Assembly: GCF_949987535.1 (NCBI RefSeq)
Contig: NC_080082.1
Location: 45,386,874 to 45,450,873 of the forward strand
DNA from: Balaenoptera acutorostrata
Taxonomy: Eukaryota > Chordata > Mammalia > Artiodactyla > Balaenopteridae
Length of the DNA: 64,000 nt
Direction of reading: 5' to 3'
A program made the translations under genes and the position numbers. The notes below the pieces were generated by a model. It searched no databases. It worked only from the letters and a program-made list of their open reading frames with translations, and was not told the DNA's origin. The first letter of the stretch is position 1, and every line of letters starts with the position of its first letter. Shown piece by piece: positions 34,898 to 46,240 of the stretch.

Positions 34898-35548
34898 AAA
34901 AAGACACATGCACCCCAATGTTCATTGCAGCACTATTTACAATAGCCAGGGCATGGAAGCAACCTAAATGTCCATCAACAGAGGAATGGATAAAGAAGAT
35001 GTGGTAAATACATACAGTGGAATATTAGCCATAAAAAGGAATGAAATTGGGTCATTTGTAGAGACATGGATGGACCTAGAGACTGTCATACAGAATGAAG
35101 TAAGTCAGAAAGAGAAAAACAAATATCATATATTAACACATATATGTGGAATCTGAAAAAAATTCGTATAGACAATCTTACTTACAAAGCAGAAATAGAG
35201 ATGCAGACATAGAGAACAAATGTATGGAAACCAAGGGGGAAGGGGGGTGGGATGAATTGGGAGATTGGGATTGACAAATATACACTACTATGTATAAAAT
35301 AGATAACTAGTGAGAACCTACTGTATAGCACAGGGAACTCTACTCAGTGCTCTGTGGTGACCTAAGTGAGAAGGAAATCCAAAAAAGAGGGGATATATGT
35401 ATACATATAGCTGATTCACTTTGCTGTACCATATAAACTAACACAATATTGTAAAGGAACTATACTCCAGTAAAAAAAAGTTGCAATAATAACAACAAAA
35501 AAAGAATTCATGATTTCCTCTCCAACAAAAAAAAACCCTGTAGGACTA
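34898..35548 (+). mobile_element. Older L1, right part with interrupted tail
   Basis: Resumes at the second copy of the inner duplication and continues in L1 order ('catggaagcaacctaaatgt', 'atggatggacctagagactg') through the 3' UTR to 35470. Two A-runs (35497-35503 and 35527-35535) frame 23 bp of non-L1 sequence. The outer duplication cctgtaggacta returns at 35537-35548. Confidence 0.93.
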
Positions 35549-35654
35549 ATGTATCTTTCCTTTAAGTTCAAGCAGAAAGTAAGGGAGAACAGAGCCAGCA
35601 ATGTGACAGAAGACTTTGCAAAGACCCGAGCACAAGGCAGCTCTCCATTTTTTA

Positions 35655-35840
35655 CAGGATAATTTTGTGAAAGACCTGGCCTTATATTTTGGCATTTATA
35701 GTCATTCTTTATTCTCCCTGCTATAGACTATAAGCTTCAGGAGGGCAGGGACCTCCTGAATTCCAGGGCTGCACAGAGGACATGACTGTTCCACGAGGGC
35801 TCAGAAATATCTGTGGAATAAAGTGTTGATTGAAACGCAA
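35655..35840 (+). mobile_element. L2 LINE 3' end
   Basis: 'tctttattctccctgctata', 'gactataagcttcaggaggg', 'cagggacctcctgaattcca' and 'tctgtggaataaagtgttga' give the last part of L2. Confidence 0.8.
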
Positions 35841-35994
35841 ACTGTTTTTGGAGCAGGGAACGTGAGGTGGGGGGAGGGCTGGATGCAGTGTGGTCCCGAG
35901 AGGCAGGAGACTGGCCATCAGTGGAGAAGGGACTTGCTCAACAGAGGCGAGAGCAAGGAAGCACCGACACTCCAGAGGTAAGATTGGAAGGCCT

Positions 35995-36490
35995 TACACA
36001 CACACACACACACACCCAAATGCATGCACACAGACATGCACATGGACACACATAGACACACAGCACACACACAGACACACACCCACACCCAAATACATGC
36101 ACACAGACATACATATGGACACACAGACACACACCGCACACACAGACACACACACACACCCAAATCCATGCATACAGACATATACACGGACACACATAGA
36201 TACACACCACACACCCACACCCCCCCCAAAGGCATGCACACAGACATACACACGGGCACACATAGATACACACCACACACACAGACACAGCACACACACC
36301 CCACATGCACACCCACACAGACACACATACAGAAACACATACAGACACACACAAACACAAATGGACACATAGACACACACAGGCATATGTACATACAACA
36401 TACAGAGACACACAGACACACATACAGGGACACACACAGACACATGTACACATATACACAGAGGCACACACAGACACAGACACACACAAA
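35995..36490. repeat. CA-rich array with ~70-bp higher-order units
   Basis: Nearly 500 bp of CACA/AGACAC words. Within it a unit starting cccaaa and followed by 'gcatgcacacagacat' recurs at 36015, 36088, 36159 and 36225 (spacing 73, 71 and 66 bp). Later copies are less regular. Long frames on both strands (His/Thr-rich plus, Cys/Val-rich minus) are artefacts. Confidence 0.93.
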
Positions 36491-36609
36491 TGCTCCAGAA
36501 GAAAAGTGATTCCAGGTCAAAAAGAAGCCTCCAGAAGATGGGGAAGGGGAGGGGCCTGGAAGGGGCACGACTTCCTTTGGCTGCAGTTCTTGTCCTCGGC
36601 CTGACCAGG

Positions 36610-36800
36610 TAATGAGCTCAGACAGGCACTCTCCTGATAATTCCCTCCTTGTTAGACATTGTTGTTAGCTCGCTAATGTCTTCCACTTAAGTAATAGCCA
36701 CTGAGGTGTGGGGCTTCCTGGTGCCTAATGGCCCAGGGTGTCGCTGAGGGCCATTAATCCTGCTGGCCATTAATCCCAGGAAATGCCCAGGGTCATTACA
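36610..36800. other. Candidate regulatory segment with paired TAATCC words
   Basis: Repeat-free DNA containing ggccattaatcc twice (36749-36760 and 36765-36776). TAATCC is the core bound by OTX/CRX/PITX homeodomains. Function is not shown. Confidence 0.3.
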
Positions 36801-37316
36801 GGCTGTGTGGCTCTCAATGAGCAATGACACCACGAGGGGTTCGTCCGGGCCACTGAGCCCCTGGGAATGGCCCTCTGCTGGGGATGAGCCCCTGGGCAGT
36901 CGGGGGGTGTCTGGTCTTGGCGTGTGTGTGTGCAAGCCACACACACCCAAAACAGGGACCACAGCCCAAACAGGGAGATGGAGACAGGTATCCGGGTCCC
37001 AGGCGTGGCCCTGGGGTGGTGGGGCTACTGTGTCTGGAGGTCTGGGACCGGAATAATCAACCAGAGAAGGGTTCTGCGTAGCCTGGCCCTCCCAGAGAGT
37101 AAGGGAGAGCGGGCTCCGATTCCCATCTCTAGTGAAGGACAAGAAAGCAGAGGAGGGACTGGGGCCCCGAGGCAGGGCTGCGGACGGCTGTCCGGGAGGA
37201 GCCCTAGTTGAGCGGTAGCGCCCTGCTGCCCGTCCTGTGGTCCTGTTGTCCCTGCCACGTCCCCTCCACTCTCCTCCTGGCTGTGGTCTCTGCTGCCCCG
37301 TGGCCTCTCCCTACTG
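36801..37316. other. GC-rich unique sequence
   Basis: No recognised repeat or exon. The minus frame 36687-37142 has no domain. Confidence 0.4.
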
Positions 37317-37331
37317 TTTTTTTTTTTTTTA
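37317..37331. repeat. Poly-T run
   Basis: About 15 T directly before a MIR; too short to assign to an insertion. Confidence 0.85.
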
Positions 37332-37337
37332 ACCTAA

Positions 37338-37535
37338 GAACACAAGCTCTGGAGTCAGACCTCCTGGGTCCAAGTCTTGGCTTTGCTGGGTATGAGCTGT
37401 GTGACCCTCTCTTAAGCCTCAGTTATTATAAAATGAGAAAAAACAACAGAGTTGTTACGAGGCTTAAGTTTAATAACACAAGGAGAGCACTTGGGAGAGT
37501 GCCTGGAACCCAGGAAGAGCCATAAATGTTTTCTC
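37338..37535 (+). mobile_element. MIR SINE, near full length
   Basis: 'cacaagctctggagtcagac', 'ctcctgggtccaagtcttgg', 'gagctgtgtgaccctctctt', 'aagcctcagttattataaaa' and 'agagtgcctggaacccagga' cover most of MIR. Confidence 0.92.
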
Positions 37536-39500
37536 CTCCCCCTCCTCTTCTTATTTTATTACCGTTTTCGTTACACTCTCTGCGTGTCTCCTGGCCTCTG
37601 CACCCTGAGTGTGATGCGCTCCTTGGGCACATGTCACCTCCTCCACAGAGAGGCTGTGCCCGCTCATTACTCACTCTCCAGAAATGCACACCCGTTGGTT
37701 AGAGCGGCCCGCTCTCTGACCACTGCCAGCCACCCACAGGGGCTGCCTTTGGGTCAAGGGCCAATCTCTGGCTTGTGACCCTGATGGCAGGCAGCCCTCT
37801 GGCCTGCCTCGGGGCCGTGCGCATGGCAGGTGTCGAGTTCTGCCCCATGGGGAGTCCCTCCGGTCCACTGCCCCAGTGACCACCACGTAGGCAGCACCAG
37901 GATTTACCCAGTGCTGCCCCAGGTCACCTCAAATCTGTGATGCCCGCCTGGCCAGGATCCAGTCCCCACTCTCCAGATGTGGAACTGATGGCCGGTGCAG
38001 CGTTTCCAACACAGCCCTCCGAGGCTGAGCCAGCACCCCACCCGTGGTGCCACCCTGTTTACGTGTCGATGACTCAGTGAAAGGCAGAACCTGCCGCTAC
38101 CATGAGGGCGGATGGTGACTGGGGACAAGGACACAGACAGCTAACAGAATTTGACTCCAGATGGAGGCATCAGATTTGGCTAAATTTTTCTAGAATCCCT
38201 CAATTATCTGGCTTGTTTCTATCTTTGATTTCAAAGGCCCTGATCAAGGCTGATCCCACCAGGAAGCCACGCCTGACCAAAGCAGCCCCCGGGACCCCCG
38301 AGGCCACTCTCTCTGCCTGAGGCCCTACACAGCTCACCCACAGCAGCAGTCCCGTTTCCCTCTGGGCTCAGGGATGGGCCTTAGCTAGGGTGCCCTCTGC
38401 TCTGGCGGACTTCGAAGCCCCAAAGAGCAGGCAGCAGTGTCTCCCGCCTCCAGGGGCTGGCAGCAGGTGTCACTTATGGGTGGGGGAGGGGACTGCTCTG
38501 GGGAAGGACTCCTGGCCCCGCCCACCAAAGAACGGGGCCACAGAAATGTCACTGCTGCTGCACAGAAGTGTGGTATTATCAGCCCCATGCAACCGGCAAG
38601 TGGATTAAAATGCCATTAACACAGCAAATTAAGCTTACAGTGAAGTAAACAGAAATTAAATCAATAACCAGCACAGGGGGACAGCTGCCTTTTCCCAAAT
38701 GGTCCCCCAGGGACTGGGGCTGGTGGGTGCATGGGGGGTGGGGTAGCAGCTGCGGGAATGGGGAGGGGCAAGCGGTGAGGTGGGGTGAAGTCGTCCAGGT
38801 GCTGAACGGCAGGTACTCAGAGGGCCTAGGCCAAGACCTGTGCCTCTAGAGGGAAGCAGCTTCCTGTGGCCCCTAGACGCAGTCACCACGATCTGCCGGC
38901 TTCCTGAGCTTGTGAAAAGGATGCTGAATAGATTTCACCTGTTTAGCCTCAATTCACTCTTCTTTTGGCAATAGCACCTGGATTCTTCTTTGGGACCCTC
39001 CACCCCTCACCCTTCATGACCCTGATCCAAAAAAAAAAAAATTTCTTGGTCCATGCAGTTCTGGTAGGATGACCCACTCTCTGGCTTAAAGCTGATAACT
39101 TGTCCAGACTTATCTCAGGACAGAGCCATGTCCCCACACAGCATTTGCTTCAGGGATGCTCAGCTGACCCACATTTGTGCCAAGAGGCAGCCCAAGGACT
39201 TTGTCTGGAACTTTCTGAAATGCTCTCCTGTCTGAGGGGTTGCTGAGCTGACAGGAGGCAAATCTGGTGCTGCAGGAGGCTGTCCTGCTGCAAAGGGAGA
39301 GCTTGGGCTGAGAGTACAGCCAGACAGAGTCAAGGAGCTGGAGGCTGGATTTGAGTACCTGGATCCAGCTATGCCTGAAGCTATACCAGGTCCACTCCTG
39401 GACTTTTCAGGAACCTGAACCTCCCTAACCTCCATCCTTTTATTTCCAGTTTAAATTGGGATTTGGTCATTTGCAACTAGGAGTCCAGCTTGAAATATAA
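37536..39500. other. Unique non-coding sequence
   Basis: About 2 kb with no recognised repeat family. An A-run of 13 lies near 39030-39042. No exon recognised. Confidence 0.4.
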
Positions 39501-39887
39501 GGAAATTTCTTCTCACTTCTTTTAACATAAATTTATTTATTTATTTATTTTTGGCTGTGTTGGGTCTTTGTTGCTGCGTGCGGGCTTTCTCTAGTTGCGG
39601 TGAGCGGGGGCTACTCTTCGTTGCGGTACATGGGCTTCTCATTGCGGTGGCTTCTCTTGTTGCAGAGCACGGGCTCTAGGCACGTGGGCTTCAGTAGTTG
39701 TGGCACGAGGGCTCAGTAGTTGTGGTTTGCAGGCTCTAGAGCTCAGGCTCAGTAGCTGTGGCGCACGGGCTTAGTTCCTCTGCGGCATGCGGGATCTTCC
39801 CGGGCCAGGGCTTGAACCCGTGTCCCCTGCATTGGCAGGTGGATTCTTAACCACTGCACCACCAGGGAAGTCCCGGAAATTTCTTCT
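39501..39887 (-). mobile_element. CHR-type SINE with 13-bp target-site duplication
   Basis: The minus strand starts gggacttccctggtggtgca; the tail is the (TTTA)n run at 39530-39552. Duplication ggaaatttcttct at 39501-39513 and 39875-39887. CpG loss is intermediate between the 16.2 and 28.0 kb copies. Confidence 0.95.
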
Positions 39888-40589
39888 TTAAAAAGAAAAT
39901 CCATTAACCAAATACCTCTCAAGGACCATTTAGCATGTGGTCAGATGGCAAGACGGATGGTCGTGTCCCTCAGTCTCCCCTGCCCTCACACCAGGTCTCT
40001 GCCTCCACCTCGCTTACGCCGCAGGCTCTGCTGCGACTCTGTGTGTGTGTAGGGAAGGTGTCTTACTCTGTGGACACGGGGAGGAGCAGCAAAGAAGGGT
40101 ACAGACACTGTGACGTCTTTCCAGCTCTCTTCCTTCTCCTGCCACCTGGCGCTGCTGGAAGGAGGCACGGATGTACCTGGACTGGGAATCCGGAGGCCTG
40201 GTTCCAGGGCCAGTTCTCTGTGCACGTTTCCTGTGTTCACAGGGTCCCCTGCTGTACCCTGCTGGCCTGAGCAGCTGTCCAGCCACAAAACAGCCAGCCA
40301 GCCGTCTCTCTGCTGCGGCCCACTGCTGAGGCAGGTGGGCTCTGTGTAGAGCTTGGAGACCCTAGCTCTTGTCTGAGCACCTTCCCTTTTGAGACTCCTT
40401 AAAATGTCTGGGGCAGAAGAATAGTCTCTGACAATTGATTTATTACTGTTATGGGGGACACAGGGATGGATTCTCACTCTTCTCCTTCTCGTAGTCCCTT
40501 CCTCACCTGCCCTACCCCAGAACCCTCGAAGATCCAGGACAGAGACGGGGGCAACATTTTCTCCTGGCCGCTCCTACTCCACCAGCAGG
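39888..40589. other. Unique non-coding sequence
   Basis: A possible MIR head ('gggaatccggaggcctggtt' at about 40184) is too diverged to call. No exon recognised. Confidence 0.35.
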
Positions 40590-40873
40590 GCTCAGCTCCT
40601 TCTGGAAGCCTTTCATGACCACCCCCCACCCCCAATCTGGGTAGGTAGCTGGCTCCTCTGTTCTCCTGTGGCCCCAGGGTTTTCCTCTGTCCAGCACAGT
40701 CATGCTGCTTTGTAACTGGCAATTCCCACCTCAGTTCCCCTCTGGCCTGTGGGGTTTTGGAGGGGAAGGACCAAAGTTGTCCCTTGCTCTCCCCCAGCAC
40801 GGAGCCCAGGGTCTGGCACAGAGCAGACCTCGACATGCCCCTGCTGAGAGAATGAATGAATGAATGAATGAGG
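40590..40873 (+). mobile_element. L2 LINE 3' end with (GAAT)n tail
   Basis: 'ctccttctggaagcctttca', 'agggtctggcacagagcaga' and the terminal 'gagagaatgaatgaatgaat' follow L2. The terminal GAAT unit has expanded to about five copies at 40852-40872. Confidence 0.8.
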
Positions 40874-41559
40874 CCCTGCAACAGATGCCTCTTCCAAGGC
40901 TGCGGTCACAGCCTCTGTGGTCACGGTCATGTTTCCAGGGAGACTTGTCACATCAGTGACTCCAACATGAGGCTCTCGGGGGTCAGGGCCTCTCTGTGGG
41001 GCCTCTGACCCCATCCTGCCCTCTCATTCTGTTTTCTCTTTTCTGAAGGAGACCTCCTCGGCCCCCACACTGCCATGGGTGAGGCTGCTAGCGGGCCGGT
41101 GGAGCAGGGGGCTGAGGTTCCAGGCAGTAGGGAGGGGCTGCCGCGTGGAATCACGTTTGGGGGCAGCCTGGACAGCGGTGGCGTGGCCACGGCACACTTT
41201 TCACTTTGCCCGGTTGTTGATTCTCCAAAGATGTTTTTATAAACACTTCACGTAGATGGAGGGACGTATCAGTTGCCCATTACAAAGATGATGATGATTT
41301 TTCCTACTCTGGGGAGCCGGTATGGGGGAAGCACCCCACTGCCTTCTGCCCCATGAGCGAGGGGCTTTCTTGCTAAAAGACCCTCCTGTCCTCACAGCTT
41401 GCCTCCAACCCTCTGGTCAGTGGTCACCAGGGTCCCGGCAGCCTGACACCCCAGTCTGGACACCCGTTTGTGGCGGGGAAGCCAAGGGGCATCCCTTCCC
41501 ACAGCTGCGCTACTGGCATGACCCCTCGCTGGGCCCAACTTTGAAGAGTTTTAAATTCC
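40874..41559. other. Unique sequence with a small AT-rich patch
   Basis: The patch at 41200-41285 ('gatgtttttataaacacttc') has enhancer-like texture. No recognised repeat or exon. Confidence 0.35.
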
Positions 41560-41920
41560 TCTGTTGATTTTCCCCCTCTCCCTTCCTTAGGTTTCAAATC
41601 CAATTCTAGCTCCTGGCCAACTGGTAGAATTAAAGGCTTAAGAGCTACCCAGGTCTTATGCCGATATGAAAAGATTTCACCGAGAGGCTCATAGTTCAGC
41701 GTCCAAAGCCAGGGAAATCATTCCCGCCTGCACCGGGTATTGTTTTGAAAGCCTCCCTGGAATCACCTTTAGAGCTCCTGGCTGAGGCATCACTGTTTCA
41801 CTTATCTCTTAAGACCCCGCTCATAATTTCTCAATGTCCGACAAGCAGAGAGGACTCCAGGCTTTATCTGTTAAGGGCCCTCTAATCTAGTTCATAAGGA
41901 CAGAGTGGTAATCAGGACAC
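41560..41920. other. Candidate conserved element
   Basis: Repeat-free sequence with isolated CpGs in AT-rich context ('atgccgatatgaaaagattt'). Texture suggests constraint; not shown. Confidence 0.35.
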
Positions 41921-43995
41921 CTCAGAATCCTTCTAAAGTCAACGGAGAATTTCACATGAGCCCCGAGCTGCTTTCTGGAGAGCCCCAGGGACAAACACAG
42001 GTGCTGGCCCCCAACCCCCCGAAGGGGCATGGAGACTTGAGGGTGGGTAGGACCCGGTCAGACAGACCAACTTGTGGAGGAAAAGGACTTTGTCTAGAAA
42101 AGCAGAAGGGATTTATTTTAGTGTGTGCTAGGTGGGTGTGTAACTGCCTGTGTGTGTACGTGTGTGTGTGCACACGGTAAGTGTGTGTGGGCTTCCTGCA
42201 CAAAGCTCAGCGTGTCAGCCCAGGCTGTGAAAGGCCAGTGGCAGGGCCACGCTCCCGGCGGCTTCTGACGGGCAAGAGCGTGCAGAGGTGCTGATGAATC
42301 AGACACTGCGTTTTCTCAGGCCCACGGGAAGCTTCCTGACAAATGCTGCTGCCCTCAGGGTGGGGGGCAGCCAGCATGCACTCCATATGGGCGCAGCTCG
42401 ATCTGTCAGTTGACTGTCGCCCTTCATGGGACACGGGCACATTGCTCTGACTGATGGAGCCTCTGTGGGGACGTCACGGAGACTATGCAGGTGTCAGCTC
42501 AGATGCCACCGGTTCCTCTACCTGCACTGACAAATGGAGCTCCCTTCCCCTCATATGCTGGGAAAGGTGGCTTTAAAATGGCTCTCAGAGCTAAGCTGGG
42601 CCTCCCTTTCTTCCTTCCTACGGCCTCCCTGGCTAGACCACAGGGCCATGTCGCCCCCTTAACCCTTCTCCACCGTGAGCGAGCAGGGGTGACCCCCAGA
42701 CCTGCACCCCCATCTCCACCCACCTGGCAGCCCAAGCTCCGGAGCCTCTGCCCCGACAGCCTCCACCTGCCGGTGGCTGGGACAGAGCCGACAGCCACGC
42801 TCTGCGGATGCGTGAACAGTTTGGGCTGAAGACAGCAGATAAGAAAGGACTAGTGTGGGTTTTGGGGCCCTGATTTGGGTCCCCCCCGAAGCAGCCCCTG
42901 AGATAAGGATGCAGTGTAAGTGTTTTATTTGGGAGGGAGGGGGGAGTGAGAGGAGGAGAGAGGCAGCCAAACAAGGCAGATCGTCCACTAGTCCCATGGG
43001 AGCTCGGGAGGTGCTATAGCACATGCCTCGGAGTGTTCTCACCAGGAGGAAGTTGGGGTGCTTGAACACCAAATACTGTCAACCCCTGCACGAGGCTTGC
43101 TCCCAAGGTGTTAGTTACCTGGGCTGTGAGGGCAAAGGGTCTTCCAAGGCTTTGGAGGTGCCCCCAGGGACAGCAACGTGGAACCTCTGTGCCTGGCTGT
43201 TGGAAGTGGCAGGTGTGTGCTCGGAGGCTGAGGCCTGAGAGAGGTGGGTGGGTAGCAGCTAGCATCAGCTACAATGGGCTTGCCTAGGGCTCATTTACTG
43301 GCCAGGTTGGTCAGGATGATGTGACAATGGAAAAGTGGGTGCCCCAAGGCTGTGACTCTTTGCTGACCAGCTTTTAGTACCCCCTGTGGGAGTTCCTAAA
43401 CTGTGGGCCTCCTGGGACCCTAGCCTTCTTGCTGCCTGGGTAGGACCCTACCCTCTCCCCTTCCTCACCAGGCAAACATTGTCCCCACCCTCCAACCACT
43501 AGCCCAGGGCAGCTGCATTTTTGGAGCAGGCCAGGATGGGCCTGGGGTGTGGGCTTTACTGTCCACTCCTGAGCTGAGCCATGACAATGAGCCACTTCAG
43601 AGCCTTTCTCTCTCCACCTGGAAAGTGGGTGCCTTGCAGACAAGCAAGTGGGGAAGGTTAGAATGATCCGTGGTATTGGAGTAGCGTTGTGGACATCATT
43701 GTGAGCTCCAGTTTAGCTTAATGCAGATACAGATGGATGCATGTAGAAATATTTATAAATCCGTGTATATGTAAGGGTTAATATACACACATTTCCTTGC
43801 TCTGTCAGCTGAGAGGGCCAAGAAGCAATGACAGCCCAGTATAAACTAGCATACCAGCACCCAGACCTTGGTTGCTATTACCATTCTCAAAGATAGGAAC
43901 CATGGCTCTTGGAGAAATTGCTGATTCTAAGACTGAAATAGAAAATACACAGGATGAGATTGGAGCATCTTATAGTGTCAGAAAATAAGAAAGTT
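41921..43995. other. Unique sequence with a TG-rich run
   Basis: A short TG-rich run lies at 42121-42192. No other repeat or exon recognised. Confidence 0.4.
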
Positions 43996-44029
43996 CACAA
44001 CACACACACACACACACACACACACACCA
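43996..44029. repeat. (CA)n microsatellite
   Basis: About sixteen uninterrupted CA units at the left edge of an old L1 3' end. Confidence 0.93.
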
Positions 44030-44079
44030 TGACAGGGGCTGAGTGTCAAAAGGACACAGGAGCCAACGGAAAGACCTCC

Positions 44080-44740
44080 CAGTGGCCAAAGCTGGAACGC
44101 TTTGACCCACAAAATAAATAATGTAGTATTGGATTATAACCCAAAGAATAAAATACATATCCATGAGTCCATTTTGAGATAGAAAAATAACTGAATAAAC
44201 AAATAAATGGAGAGAGTAGACAAATCTCCTATACAGAAGAATTCCCAATAATGTAAGTAGATACTCTGCCCTCAATCAGTTAGATTAAAATTCACTCTCC
44301 TTAAGCATGGGCTGCACATAGTGATTTCCTTCCAAAGGACACAGTATGGAAAGAGGGGATAAGACAGAGTAACCTTACTGTGGAGAAATCTGGCCTCGGC
44401 CAGGTGATCAAGGTCAACGTCAACAGTGATAAGTGATTTTGACAGTATGGTGAGAATGACAGTGATGAGAATGGCACTTCATCTCTGTGGTCTTCCTCTC
44501 AAGAACCCGTAATCCCAGTCTAACCATGAGAAGAACATCAGACAAACCCAAACTGAGGGACAGTCTATGAAATACCTGACCAGTATCTCTCAAGTCTGTC
44601 AAGGTCATTAAAAACAAGGAAAGTTGGAGAAATTGTTAGAGTCTAGAAGATTCTAAGGACACATGACAGCTAAATGTGATACGGTGTCCTTGGTGGGACT
44701 CATGCCAATTGAGTGGCTGGAGAAGCTTTTTTAGCTAGAG
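44080..44740 (+). mobile_element. Old L1M 3' UTR fragment
   Basis: 'tacatatccatgagtccatt', 'tgaataaacaaataaatgga', 'agttggagaaattgttagag' and 'ggacacatgacagctaaatg' followed by 'gatacggtgtccttggtgg' resemble L1ME/L1MC 3' UTRs. Strongly diverged; the left boundary is uncertain. Confidence 0.6.
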
Positions 44741-45739
44741 GGACCCAGTTGGTGGCAGCTTCTGCAGGCAGGAGGATTAGGACCATTCCCCGAGACTGGG
44801 CATTTGGCAGAGCAGCCGTGGCTTGGCCCGGGCCATCTACTCTAGCACCTTCCCTGTTTGGCCTGCCCCTATAGTCCATGCCCCAAGACTCCCTTACTTC
44901 CCCAACCAGTTCTTGGGAAAACTGGGCAAGGAGGGGAGTTTTAATGATGTGAGGATGCAGTGATGTGTTTTAATGCATTGTTTCCTGGGAACCTGGAATG
45001 AAAATTTTAACAGCTCAGAAGCTGCGCACTGAAGGCGCCTCTACTGTGGGTTCTCAGAAGGGAATTCCAACTAAATTGCAGAAATAAATATGCATCCATC
45101 TTGTTTTTGTTGAGCAATCACTGCACAGAGCCCGGATCCTTAAGTGACAGTGTGCTCCTCCACGGGAAAAGCAGCCATCTCCAAGGGGCCTGGCTATGCT
45201 GCCTTTCAGCTGTTTGTGCTTCGTGGCCATCAGGCCACGTGCTTCACAAGACCTGCCCAGAGCTGACCTGCCATACCAAACCAGGGAACAACCCAGAAAT
45301 GGAAAGAGAAAGAGAACTGTTAAAAAAAAAAAAAATGCACAAAGGAAAATAAGGTCTACAGCGTAAGTCATCAATGCATCAGTGCACAAAGGGTCCACAC
45401 GCAAGCTAACCCTTGTGCTTGGGCAGGTCCTTCCAGAGAAGGAAGAGAGGGAGCTGGGTCTGCAATGCCCAAGCATCAGTAGGGGCAGGCTCTGTGGGTT
45501 GTGCCATCTCCTCTCCACCTCTCCCTGCCCACACCTGGGGACCCAGGTCCTGCGAGGTCTGAGCCCCACTTTGCACCTAAGTGGGTCTGACCCAGGACCC
45601 TTGGCGTCTGACATTTTTTCCACTGTCCCCTCATGCAGCTGTATTTCCCTTGCCCCCGGAATGAGCTTGGTTTCAGCCTTTCTCCAGATCCCTGCAGAAA
45701 CACTTCCAGGACAGCCCTGTGGTAGTGTTTAATGAATGG
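44741..45739. other. Unique non-coding sequence
   Basis: The minus frame 45054-45623 (189 codons) has no recognisable domain. A poly-A of 13 lies at about 45322-45334. Confidence 0.4.
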
Positions 45740-46240
45740 AAACATTCTCTCACAAACAAAAAGAAAAAAAACCTACACCAATCCCCAAACCTGTTAGTTG
45801 GAAAATATTCCAAGATCAACACATTTTAATTCACTAATTAATACAGCTAAAAGGCATTTTTCATATTAGACTTATTAAAATCACTTGTATTTAAGTGTTT
45901 TTGAACTCATATTTTCCGATGCTGTGTGTTTTTCTAAAGTGTTCTAGTCATGTTATGCAAATGCCTATTTAAATTACCAGGGGTATTTGTTTTCTATTTC
46001 TACTCTGTAAAACATAATTTTAATACAAGTTATTTGTGAAATGCACATTGGAAAAAAGAAAATAAGATTTGAGATGGCATTTCTATGATAATTTTATTGC
46101 AAATGTTGACCATGTCTTTGTATTTGTCTGCAAAAGGTAATGCAAAATATACATAAGACATATTTCTGGGATTTATTGTTGTATGTGACTAAATTAGTAG
46201 AGGAAAATTTGCTTCATTTTTTGAATCTGAGGCAGGGCAG
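45740..46240. other. AT-rich island with POU octamer, candidate conserved element
   Basis: Repeat-free AT-rich DNA containing ATGCAAAT (45955-45962) inside atgttatgcaaat, a word repeated exactly at 55623-55635. Further homeodomain-like words surround it. Regulatory role is inferred. Confidence 0.45.

Noticed and set aside
35918..36568. Minus-strand open frames up to 216 codons, rich in Cys and Val
   Set aside because: They are the translation of the CA-rich array (TGTG on the other strand); the three overlapping frames and the opposite His/Thr-rich frame show it is simple repeat, not a keratin-associated or metallothionein-like gene.
45054..45623. 189-codon minus-strand frame with hydrophobic segment
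   Set aside because: The hydrophobic run comes from a poly-A/T patch on the plus strand (about 45322); no family is recognisable.
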